Assembly (NCBI GenBank): GCA_000934385.1
Contig: KN880436.1
Location: forward strand, 124,001 to 188,000
From: Cylindrobasidium torrendii FP15055 ss-10
Lineage: Eukaryota; Basidiomycota; Agaricomycetes; Agaricales; Physalacriaceae
Direction of reading: 5' to 3'
DNA length: 64,000 nt
Shown: positions 34,087-44,038 of the stretch, in pieces
Position numbering within the stretch: position 1 is the first letter of the stretch
How the letters are laid out: every line of letters starts with the position of its first letter
Translations under genes and position numbers: made by a program
The notes under the pieces: model-generated
Seen by the model: the letters and a program-made list of their open reading frames with translations, nothing else
What the model was told of the DNA's origin: nothing
Database searches by the model: none

Positions 34087-34743
34087 GGTGCGGGGGGAGC
34101 GCGCGAAGCGTAGAGGCTACCAGGTCCAGTATACCTAGTATTTATGGGATGGCGAGCGGCCCACAGGAGTGTGAACATTGCTCCGCTCTGGGTTTTGACA
34201 GCTCAGCCCACCGCTACAGACTCAAAAGGACTCGAGCCATCCAAGCTCTTCCGCGTTCCACCGGCCCCGACCATGCCGAGTGGCAGTGGTGAATTTTGGC
34301 AACCTGTTGACGCCGATGGACAGTGATTGAGCTACCATGATGGCTAGGGAAAGAACATGCCCTCTTCACTTGAATTTTGGACAGGCTAGGTTAGAAATGA
34401 TTCGGGAGGGCCAGTCGGATTGGGGAAAACCCTTGTTTTTTCTTTCCTTAATTTTCTCGGCCGTGGTAGACGAATGGAGGAGTTGTTTTGTCATGGCTTG
34501 ATCCAGATGAGAGCCTATGTAAGGCAATGGGCGGAACCTATACGGAAGCTTTACATTTAGACCGATCGCGATCAGGACCAGGGCCACAACGATTTCATTG
34601 TGTCTTTCCCAAGTTCCAACGAGGCGCAGCAGGAAAGCACAATTTTATGCACAAGAAACGTATGTGTAGTCCATAATGATATAGCTAAACACAAACGAGC
34701 CGTAGATACAATATGCAGGTATACTACGGGAACCGATACCACC
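34087..34743. other. Intergenic region between the secreted-protein gene and FIP1
   Basis: 657 bp containing the promoter of the large secreted protein and the 3' flank of FIP1. No gene, repeat or RNA recognised. Confidence 0.4.
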
Positions 34744-36762
34744 TCAACGCCTCTTCGAACTACGCAGATCATCGATATTTGGGGAGCCCCGACGCTTCCT
34801 GCGGAATACAGTCAGGAATTTGGAAAACACTAAAGCAAATTCTCATGGCATACCTGCTTCGGTCCTCTGGTTCGCCGCTGGGTGTACGTCCGTAATCCAA
34901 ACCATCGACGGCTGGAGCATTATTGTCTCTGTCCTTGTACTTGTTTTGGTTCCGTGGTCCTGTTGGGACGTTGGAAGGCAGTGGTGAGACGGGGCGTTGA
35001 ATACCACCGGCTATGTCAACTCAGTTAGTACGCAGACATTGTTGGTATCATTTTTGATCTTACCTTCATAGCTTGGACGTCCACCACGACCACGGGCGAA
35101 TCCTCCCCGACCGCCACGCAATCCGGACGGTCCAGTTGGAGGCGCGCCTCTTCCACGGAAAGCAGGAGTCGCACCGCGACTAGCCTGCTGTGGGACCTGG
35201 CTAGGTGACGACTCCATCCCATAGTTCATCTGTCCTTCCTGCATCCTCAAGTCAGCGTCGTTGCAACGAATCTATCCAACTCTGGCTAAGCACCTGCATC
35301 CCATAGTCGCCGCCCATCATCCCGCCTGCGTACCCATCCTGCATCATAGGCTCTGGCGTCCCGTTAGGTCCCTGTCCTCCGTCTGGCATCATTCCCTGCA
35401 TCATTCCCATGTCCATCATGGGATTCATCATGCCCATATCCATCATACCCATCATCTGTCCACCATTGTTCATGTTGTTCAGGAAAGTATTTGTACCCGT
35501 CATGACCATCTGGCGCGCCTCAGGTGGAAGGTTCGTAACCTGCTCAGCCTCCAGCCCAGCAAAGTTGAGCACGCTCGCTTTGAGAACGTGTGCAAGGTCT
35601 CCGACATCCCGCCTACGATAACAATAAGCTTCCCACGAAATCTCGTCGAAGCCGTAATTGAACCAATCGCTGATGTCTGAACCAGGCTTGCGCCATGGCT
35701 TGTCAGCGAGAGCGGAGAGATCGACCTCAAGAATCGACCGTCCATCCATAGTTCCTACGGCGGCCGGGTCGATGGGTGGGTGAGAGGCAGGGGCAGTAGC
35801 AGGTGGTAACTTGGACGTGTCAATTCCATCGTCGACAAGCGGGGATGGTTCGCGCGCTGGCGCTGGAGCCGATGGGGCCGCTTGTGGTTGCGGGACAAAC
35901 TGGGTGGAGGCTGGTACCGACTGGGAGGGAGGGATATGCTGCGTTGGGGTTGCACTAACAGCCGGCACAGAGGCAGATGGCGGGAGACCTCGCTGGAGAG
36001 GAGTGTATTCAGTCGTTCCAGCAGGCCCAACCGGAGCTGGAGCGGCTGTGCAACGTTAATCCAAGTAATGGCGGCAATTCCATTCACTCACGTCTTGATG
36101 GTGGTGGTTGGGACGAACCGACGCTTCGGTTGAGTGCACGGTTCTGCTGTCTGGAGAGGAACTCAGTCCTCAGTCCAAAATTAGGCGCATAGGACTCTCA
36201 CCGGAGATCCAGTGTACGCGAAGTCGGTTCCATAATGATTTCAATCTGCGCAAAACAGTTACATTCAATGCGCGGTGTTGCAACAACACAACGTACATCC
36301 TCGTCACTCTCTTCTTCCTCTTCCTCCTCCTCTTCGGCATTTGATTGCGCCTGGTCCTCATCTTGCTCCCCGCCGGATTCTGCAGCACTGTTTTGCTCGT
36401 CCTGATTTGCTGCCTCCTGCTCGAGATGCGAGACCAGCCCGTTCGTAGCCAGTGCTGTTTCAATGGGGGACCTACACGAGTTGAATGGACGAGGCAGGGG
36501 ATAGTTGCGCAAACTTACGGTTGAGAGACTGGATCACGCAAATGAAAAGGCAAATCGTTGTCATTGGGAGGACTACAACAAGGGATACGGTAAGTCTTAC
36601 CCTCTATAGGGCCCGCGGTTGTCTCTGCTACTGGGGCAGGTGTATTCGACGTCCCAGGTGTCACTGACGGCGCCCCGTACAAGAAATCATCTTCGTCCTC
36701 CCTACCAGGCGCGTCAGTCAACAGGCGGACAAGTATCAGGCGATTCCGAGAACGAACATCAT
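34744..36762 (-). CDS. FIP1: Pre-mRNA polyadenylation factor Fip1
   Basis: The conserved Fip1 motif is unmistakable: LADKPWRKPGSDISDWFNYG followed by FDEISWEAYCYRR. Upstream lies an acidic segment (NAEEEEEEEEESDED) typical of Fip1. The start is assembled from a 5-nt first exon: ATG-AT at 36762-36758, an intron gttcgt..ggtag, then GGAGGACGAAG, giving M-M-E-D-E-D-D-F-L-Y-G. The middle is strikingly rich in Met and Gly (GMMDMGMMNPMMDMGMM). The C-terminus has RGG-type repeats (RGRGAPPTG, LRGGRGGFARGRGG) and ends in a bipartite basic signal (RKRRGSPN, SSKRR) at TGA 34744-34746. Fip1 bridges poly(A) polymerase to the cleavage and polyadenylation factor. It is divergent from the F-box gene at 36837, with 74 bp between start codons. 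Confidence 0.88.
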
Positions 36763-36836
36763 GGTGGGAAAGAAAAAGCCGAGCCGTGCCGCTCGATCAA
36801 TTGTGGCTCCGCTCAACTTGCCTCCGACCACCAAGC
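36763..36836. promoter_or_regulatory. 74-bp bidirectional promoter region (FIP1 / F-box gene)
   Basis: The start codons of FIP1 (minus, 36762) and the F-box gene (plus, 36837) are only 74 bp apart, so core promoters and 5' leaders must overlap or lie inside the neighbouring gene. No TATA box is evident in the gap. Confidence 0.55.
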
Positions 36837-37869
36837 ATGGCTAATTTCTTGGGCGAACTACCACGAGAACTTTTGTACGCTATAACCGATTTCCTCAATG
36901 AAGAAGACAGGCCCGCGCTGAAAGCCTTCTCTACGACATGTCGCTTAGTGCGCACATACGCTCTCTCCCATCTATTCTATCATCTACACTTTGGGCGCCT
37001 GCTTTATTCCAATGAGAGGATCGACAAATTTCTCGAGTTCTGCAAACACCGCAAGCACATCCCCGGCATCTACCGCAAGTTGACACTGTCTCTGGGATAC
37101 GTAGACAACACCCGCTCGGCTGTGCTTTCCATTCGCCTGCTGACCAACATCGAGACATTGAGGTTGACCCAACTGTCACCGACAAACATATCCCCATACC
37201 TCCAAGACGCATTTCGCAGCATGCCAGTGCGCTCCTTGACCTTTGAGGATATGAAGATTAACAACAAGGTCGCCTTCGTGCAGTTCATTGCACAATGCCT
37301 ACCGCGTGTCGTTCAGTTAGGACTGTCGGATATAGGTAGCGCAGACAGCGCAGGCAAGAGTGCTGCCCGCGCAAGCCTGATCAACAATCCCTTGCGCCGT
37401 ATACAAACAGTTACAATGGTCATGGGCACCTCCCCTTTCGCTTTCGATGTCAGGATGCTCGAGCTGCCTTGTATGCGGGACGTGACCATAGGTTCGTGCC
37501 GACTTGCCCTGCTTTTCCAGTGCTCACACTTCCGCAGTTTGCTCTAAACTCGCTCAAAAGTCTCTGCGCCTTGCCAGTCTAACTTATGTCGTATCCTTGA
37601 CCATACCCGAGATATGTCTTCCGTGGCTCGTTGGATGTCTACAAACAAGTTCAGCCCCCGTCCTAGAAAGGATTAGTGTTCAACTGGACAAGTCAAAGCC
37701 AGAGGGTGCCCTGGATGCTTGGAAAGCACTTGATGAAATGGCCAGTACGAGGGAAGGTGTGCCGTCATTGCACAGTGTCATGTTGAAGCAGCAGATAGAG
37801 CGACAGGTAGAGTTACAAGGATTATGTACGTCCATGCAGGAGCACAGTATTCTGAAGTGTATTCGATAA
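36837..37869 (+). CDS. F-box-like protein
   Basis: Two exons (intron gttcgtgcc..ccgcag about 37492-37538) give about 328 aa. The N-terminus is an F-box: LGELPRELLYAITDFLNEED followed by LKAFSTTCRLVR and LFYHLHF. The remainder has LRR-like segments (IETLRLTQLS, VRSLTFEDM, VVQLGLSDI, LPCMRDVTI, LERISVQL). It is shorter than most such proteins. The role is presumably substrate recruitment to an SCF ubiquitin ligase; the substrate is unknown. The open frame extends 17 codons upstream from a GTG, but the ATG at 36837 precedes a good F-box N-terminus. It is divergent from FIP1. Confidence 0.72.
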
Positions 37870-38090
37870 TATTGCTTAATGAACATCTATTGACAAACCC
37901 GTTGGGATGCTGTATTTCAAAGGATGTCCAGTGGGCGATTTGCCTTGTATATATGCGTTTGTTGCCTTTGAGCGCGTGTGTGCCACTGCTGTGCCACTGG
38001 GAATCTACTACCGCGACGGTGATCGGACCGATAAAAGCCACTTTCATTCGAATCACCACCGAGCACTTGTCTATATCAACGTTATTCAAA

Positions 38091-38692
38091 ATGGTTGTAC
38101 GTCGCGTCGATTTGAAATACACCTGAATCAATGGCTCAAATCCTACTCTAGCTTGAGGTCCGTATGTCCAACTCAAAGAAGATGCCGTACTTCTTCAACA
38201 CGGAAACGCACGAATCCACTTGGGAGCCCCCCGCCGGTCTGAGTAAGGAGGATGTTGCAAACCTTCCGGGCGCAGAGTACCTCAAGGGTGGGGCGCCACC
38301 GCCCGGTGACCAGGTCCGCGCAAGCCATCTGCTGGTGAAGCACAGTGGCAGCAGGCGTCCGTCGAGCTGGAAAGAGGTGCGTGCCCCGCCATCCCCTCGG
38401 CGCCATTCATTAATATTCATCCCAGGCCAACATCACTCGTTCCAAAGAAGAGGCCATCGAGATTCTCAAAGGCTTCCAAGCTGAGATCGCCGGATCACCA
38501 GAGAAGTTCGCTGAGCTGGCCACCGCCAACTCGGACTGCTCCTCGCATGCCAAGGGCGGGGATTTGGGATTCTTCGGGCGTGGACAGATGCAGAGGCCAT
38601 TCGAGGAGGCAACCTATGGACTGGAGCCTGGCACCATGAGTGACGTCGTCGAGACTGACAGCGGTGTGCACCTCATCCTCCGGACGGCATGA
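38091..38692 (+). CDS. ESS1: Parvulin peptidyl-prolyl isomerase Ess1/Pin1
   Basis: A WW domain (RMSNSKKMPYFFN, then HESTWEPP) is followed by the parvulin catalytic domain: VRASHLLVKHSGSRRPSSW with the phosphate-binding Arg pair, FAELATANSDCSSH with the catalytic Cys, KGGDLGFFGRG, FEEATYGLEPG, TDSGVHLILRTA. The exon border WKE|ANITRS (intron 38377-38425) is clear. For the start, the best model is a tiny first exon ATG-GTT (38091-38096), an intron gtacgt..ctctag, then CTT-GAG-GTC-CGT, reading M-V-L-E-V-R. An alternative start is the ATG at 38164. In the first model the usual first WW tryptophan is leucine. Ess1/Pin1 isomerises pSer/Thr-Pro bonds, for example in the RNA polymerase II CTD. Confidence 0.85.
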
Positions 38693-38894
38693 AAGGGAGC
38701 AAATACTGGGATGATAAACGACGGCCGTAATGTCGAAATCTGTACTATAACGTCTTGCGCATCGTCTGCGAATTGATCTGGCCCAATTCATGATCGACAA
38801 CGCGTGAACGCGCTCCGCCGCGGCCGGCAGGGTTCCTTTCTAACCCTCACCGCGTTCATCTCTTTCAGAGGATACTTTCACACTAAGGTAATCC

Positions 38895-40500
38895 ATGTCC
38901 TCGACATTGGACGCTTTCGTAGGCTCGGGAAAGCCATTCGTGGCAGGCCTATTGGGTCTGCTGGTGGCCGTCATCCTTTTCTTCACCCGTTCCTTCAAAG
39001 AGACGGGCAACGCAACACCGCCACTCAAAGCGACATCCATATCCTCCGAAACATCTTCCTACGTCGTGCCATCGACTTCCCGGGTTGCAACAATTGATGC
39101 AGCGCATTTAACATTGCCTGGGTTTGGATATGACAATGTCAGAATATCCAAACTTCTTATTCATCCTATCAAGGTAAACTCAAGCGTGTCCGCCTCATGC
39201 ATGGGCTAAGCTAGGGCCGTAGAGCTGCCGTGGGACGTCCGTGCGTAGCGCGCGCTACACTCCAGAAGGATTGGAGGTGTGTTCTCTATGGCTGTCCGTG
39301 GGCATAGCTGAGCGTCCCTCCTGTAGAATGACAGACTTTGGTGTGTTGTGGACCCGGAAACGCGGGCTACTATCACGGCGCGCGAAGTTCCCAAGGTGCG
39401 CTTTCGCTGCCCCAAGTACGCAGTCTTGACTGATGATTACACAGATGGTACTCATTACCCCGGAGGTCGTGGTAGACGAGGCTTTACCCTATGGGGGCGT
39501 CCTGAGAATCTCATTTCCTGAAGACTCTGGCTGCGAAACGTTCGAGGTTCCGCTTAGACCAACGACAGAACAACTCGATAGATGGGAACCGTGAGTAGAG
39601 AGCATCTATGTCTTTTGCGCAACTAACATACTTCAGCTTTGAAAATACACTGTGGGGCAGCGAAATCGACAGCCGCATCTGTGAAAAGTGCTCGCCTGGG
39701 CCATGCTCTGCCTCTGAGATTATGTCTTTGTACTTCGGCAAGCCTGTTCATCTAGTCGTCAAAAGCCAAACACCAAGAATATGCAGCCCTACCGAAAACT
39801 TTCCGGAACTGAAAGCTTCCGCTGTATTTCAGGATGGATATCCGCTGTTGTTCATCACAGAAGAAAGTCTGGAGGTTATTGAGGCGGCGATACAAAGTCA
39901 AATTGGGAAGGCTGGTGTGGAGGAGCGCTGGAAGAAGGAAAGACTGGTAGTCGAAAGGTCAGCATTGTGTCTCACCACAACACGGTCAACCAGTCGACCA
40001 GCCTTCCGGGCCGGTGGCTGGTCACAGTCGTCCACTCAGAACTGCGCGCCGTTCACCTCAGTTCCATCTTGTACTGATCAGCCTCATCTGACGCATTCGC
40101 TAGGTTCAGGCCCAATGTTGTGCTCCAGGGTGCGGGGCCTTTTGCTGAAGACCTCTGGGAAGAGATTAACATTGGCGAGACCTCGACTGAACGACAAGAT
40201 TTCATTCTAGTGTCCAAGTGTGCACGATGCCTGGTGTGTGGCCAACTCCCGACCGTTCTCGAGTAATCCGTTCCTAATCTTCTCAAGTTGCCAAACGTGA
40301 ACCCCGACGACGGGACAAGAGACAAGGCCGTACCATACAAGCCACTTCTCAAGATACGCGTCGGTGTCGATGCTGCGAACAAGCGGAAGCCGTGTTTGGG
40401 GTGCAATGGCATACCACTGGGATGTGGGGAGCTGCGGGTCGGTGACCGGGTTTCGGTCAGACGGCTCGTGCAGGATATTTTACCAATGAATCTGAAGTAA
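38895..40500 (+). CDS. MOSC-domain protein, mARC-like (amidoxime-reducing component type)
   Basis: The protein starts with a short lumenal segment and one membrane span (FVAGLLGLLVAVILFF), as in outer-membrane-anchored mARC. The MOSC N-terminal beta-barrel follows: LIHPIKSCRGTSV, ARYTPEGLENDRLWCVVD, ITAREVPK, MVLITPEVVVDE. The MOSC domain has RFRPNVVLQGAGPFAEDLWE, then CARCLLPNVNPDDGTRD, which includes the conserved cysteine that binds the molybdenum cofactor, and PYKPLLKIRV near the end. About seven exons run to TAA 40498-40500. mARC enzymes use molybdenum cofactor with cytochrome b5 to reduce N-hydroxylated compounds. An extra Cys-rich tail (CLGCNGIPLGCGEL) is present. Sulfite-oxidase or YiiM-type MOSC roles are less likely given the anchor. 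Confidence 0.8.
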
Positions 40501-40918
40501 TGAGTACAGAGTCGGGTTATACTTGTATTCCGTAGATGCGTCATGTACTTTATCTCTAGATAATCAGAGTTATAAAAGGTGAACTTTCAAGCACACTGAG
40601 TGCCGCGGCGGCATATACTGACGAATCGGAGTGAAAACAAAGGCGGCGGATAGAGCGCAAGACGATGACCGCCACCCCCAGGTGCACGAGTTTTAGTGGT
40701 AAATGGAGTGGCTGGGAAGCATGTGGAGGCAGCCTTTGTAAAGTGGAAAAGAGGCACTACAGGAGATAGTACTGTTATGTAATCGGTGCCTTGCGCGCTT
40801 GATGCATTGGCCAGAGTTGATCTCTTCTCTCTCACCTGTACTCTCAACATTCTGCTCAACGCCGCCGCCTCAAAGTCGAAACATTGGTTCGGTGGGCAGA
40901 CAGAGGTCGCCCATTACT
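40501..40918. other. Intergenic region upstream of the deubiquitinase gene
   Basis: 418 bp with the 3' flank of the MOSC gene and the promoter of the deubiquitinase. An in-frame ATG at 40802 could extend the deubiquitinase N-terminus by 39 residues. No other feature seen. Confidence 0.4.
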
Positions 40919-43854
40919 ATGGCAAGGGCAAAATGGATATTTGGCGCACCACAGGCATCTGCCGAAGACCCGAAGGCACTCCCCATTATCCCGCCCCCAT
41001 CCACTGCCGATGCCAAGAGGTTCGGACTGGAGAACGTGCGTTCAACTGCTCTGTTCTGTTCTTTTCGCTGACATTCTGGCCGCTTGCTAGTTTGGCAACA
41101 CTTGGTAAGTCATGAATTGTCGTTCCATCGCGGATAACATGCTAAACGGCCGCGTTAGCTATGCCAATTCGGTGATCCAAGCCCTCTACTTTTGCACGCC
41201 GTTTCGGGACCTTCTTATCCAGTCAGAAGACGATAGCCGGACGGAAAGCACCTCCAACGTACATCAATCTCGAGCAAGCACACCACCGCCAGTGGGACCA
41301 CCTCGCGCCAAGCCAGCGTCGGCTGGAAATGGACAACCGGACACCATTGCACCTCCATCCGGGGCGAGCGCTGTGCCAATACCAGAGTCTCCGCCAACGC
41401 TATTTGCAGCGCTCCGCTCCCTTTACTTGCACATCTCCAGCACACCAGCGGACAAAGGTACCGTCGCTCCGCGCGCTCTCATCGACAAAGTCCGGGAGGG
41501 CAACGAAATATTCCGGAGCCCAATGCACCAGGATGCGCACGAGTTTCTCAACTACATGCTGAACAAGATTGTTGAAGAGGAATCACAGCGGACACACCCA
41601 GATGCTAATGGAGATTGTACGTGTCTTTCATCCAATGATTATAGGGCCGGCGCACTCATTCGCGTGTGCAGTATCAAACTCCATTTCCACATTATCCTCC
41701 TCCGCTCCCCCGACTGTCACGACCTCAAGTTCGGGCGGGCACTCTCACGCACACGAGTCTTCTATTGTTCACAAACTCTTCGAGGGTGTGCTCACAAGCG
41801 AGACGCGTTGCTTGACCTGTGAAAGGGTACGTTTCTTTTCGCGGCATTGCCTGGAACGCGCAAGACTCAACTCCACAGGTTTCCGCGCGGGATGAAACCT
41901 TCCTCGATCTCTCAATTGACATTGAGCAAAATTCCAGTGTTACCGCCTGCCTGCGACAGTTCAGCGCAAGTGAAATGCTCTGCCACAAGAACAAGTTCTT
42001 CTGCGACTCGTGCTGTGACCTCCAGGAGGCCGAGAAACGGTCGGTCTTCAATCATTTTCTTCGGCATGTATTGTCTGATACACCCGTCCCAGTATGAAGA
42101 TTAAAAAGCTCCCCAATGTTCTTGCACTGCACCTCAAGCGGTTCAAATACCAGGATGAACTGAAGAAGTACATCAAGCTTGCTTATCGTGTTGCCTTTCC
42201 ATTCGAGCTGCGGCTTTTCAATACCGTTGATGACACGGACGACGCCGACAGACTATTCAACCTGTTCGCTATCGTTGTCCATATCGGAAAGTGAGTCCCT
42301 ACTTGACCATTCACGGCGTTTGCTGATGACCATCTGTCCTCAAGCGGCCCGCACCACGGGCACTACATCTCGATCATCAAGTCCGGTGCTGTGTGGCTGG
42401 TATTCGATGACGAGACAGTTTCCCCCATACCGGAGAGTGAGATTCCAAAGTATTTTGGAGACTCGAACTCTGGTTCGGCCTACGTGCTGTATTACCAGGC
42501 AGCAGACATAGACCGCGCCGGCCTTGGCATTCGCACCCCATCGCCTGTTCCGGAGCCTGTCGAAACACCAGCCGTCGTGTTGGAACAAAGCTCCTCGCCG
42601 ATACCCTCGCATACTCAAGCCCCTCCAGGACTCGAGGAAGAGAATTCATCAGACCTCAGCGACCCTCCTTTCCCCATTACACCTTCTCAATCCTCCTCTC
42701 CCCGTCTACAACCATCCGACAAATCTCTTATCCGTCAACCACTCGAGATCCAGGTGCACGGTGTCGATGCTATAGCGGGACCTTCGTCAGCTACGGGCTC
42801 TACACCTATTACAACAGCGCCCCGGAAAGGTGGTTTGTTTAAGCGGAGGCCTTCAACATCAGCGTCCACTAATGGCGCGGATGCACGGAAATCACTCGCA
42901 GAAAAGTCGGGGCTGCCGCCTCTACCCTTGCCAGCAATGGACCCCAGTCAGCCGTCAGCGCCTCTGACAAGTGGCCCCACGCCATTGGAACGTGAAGTGT
43001 CGCAACCTAAAGAAGCACGACACAAGGATCCAGAACGCAAGTCAAGTACATGGTTTAAGAAACGGACACCGCGTTCGAGGCCGGGCAGTGCGTACGGGAT
43101 GCCTGAGACGTTGGCACCATCGCCTATGTCACCCATGTCGAAAACAAGTTCTGCAGAGGATGACCATGCGGCATGGACCCAGAATACCGACCGGAGGCCG
43201 TCAGAGCCTACCGTTGGATCCAACTCAAAACTTGCCCCGCCGCCGAAGGTCAGGCCAAAGTCCTCAGGCGGCGGTCTTGCAGCAGCATCGACACCCGACA
43301 AAGGTCGGAGGACCGACTATGAAAGTACATCGGTGGCTTCCACGACCTCGTCCATTGCCTCGACATCGCAGGCCCCCTTGCACCTGTCTACCTCTCTTCC
43401 CTATGAGCATCCCGCTCATGTTTCTCCCACTCGTTCCTCCCTCGACCGGATACCGCACTCGCCAGAGCACAAGAAGTCGTTTACCAATTTGACATTTGGC
43501 AAGAAGTCCAAGGAACGCATACCTCCGCGGCCATCAACGTCTACAGGTGTTAGGCCTGGCTTGATGTCACCTCGTGAGCCCCCAGTTCCTGCGATACCCA
43601 AGGAGTATTTGACGCCGACGTCGCCAAATGGACACGCGAATGAACCAGACGGGCACCATTTAAGGCCATCGGATGTACCGGCCCTCGACTCGACGGCGAG
43701 CACGTCGAGCAGCAGCAATGCGAGTTCGAACTGGAAGCGGACTAGTCGAAAGCTGAGCCTGTCGATGGGATTCGGATTTGGGAAGAAGGACAAGGAGAAA
43801 GAGAAGAAGGACAAGGACAAGCCACCGACGTCGTATAACGGCTTCATTTACTGA
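40919..43854 (+). CDS. Ubiquitin C-terminal hydrolase, USP12/USP46 type (yeast Ubp9/Ubp13)
   Basis: Starting M-A-R-A-K-W-I-F-G, seven exons encode the USP core. The Cys box FGLENFGNTCYANS is split by two introns. The rest of the core is [22 protein letters not shown], a zinc-binding pair (ETRCLTCE and [11 protein letters not shown]), [15 protein letters not shown], and the His box [14 protein letters not shown] with [10 protein letters not shown] and [10 protein letters not shown] Ser/Pro-rich insert sits inside the fingers/palm region ([12 protein letters not shown]). The core is followed by a disordered ~400-aa tail rich in Pro, Ser and Lys, ending [23 protein letters not shown]12/46 enzymes work with WDR48/Uaf1-type WD40 activators (Bun107/Bun62 in fission yeast) in membrane trafficking. 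The tail is far longer than in animal USP46. Its 3' UTR is interrupted by the retrotransposon. Confidence 0.87.
41091..41104 (+). other. 14-nt microexon carrying the catalytic cysteine box of the deubiquitinase
   Basis: TTTGGCAACACTTG lies between an intron ending gcttgctag and one starting gtaagt, the latter ending cgcgttag before CTATGCC. Spliced, it reads F-G-N-T-C, and the catalytic Cys codon itself (TG|C) spans the second junction. No other reading restores the invariant Cys box. Confidence 0.85.
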
Positions 43855-43930
43855 CCGCCCCGGGGATGGTCGCGGACATGCTTTTACGGTTACTTATTCA
43901 TTTCGTCTTTCTTTTATTGTACCGCACGTT

Positions 43931-43944
43931 CTTCTTTATTTCTG
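43931..43944. repeat. Left copy of 14-bp target-site duplication
   Basis: CTTCTTTATTTCTG lies directly against the T8 tract that is the poly(A) end of the minus-strand retrotransposon. The identical 14-mer occurs at 55030-55043. Confidence 0.88.
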
Positions 43945-43952
43945 TTTTTTTT
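43945..43952 (-). other. Poly(A) tail of the retrotransposon (A8)
   Basis: Eight T on the plus strand, read as A8 on the element's strand, 86 nt after the ORF2 stop and immediately next to the target-site duplication. Confidence 0.8.
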
Positions 43953-44038
43953 GGATGAGCGTTAACTTGAGGCCCCGTTCGCGATGTAACCGTGTTCGGA
44001 GCCACGCTATAGTAAAACCTGGTCTGTCGGTCAAAATG

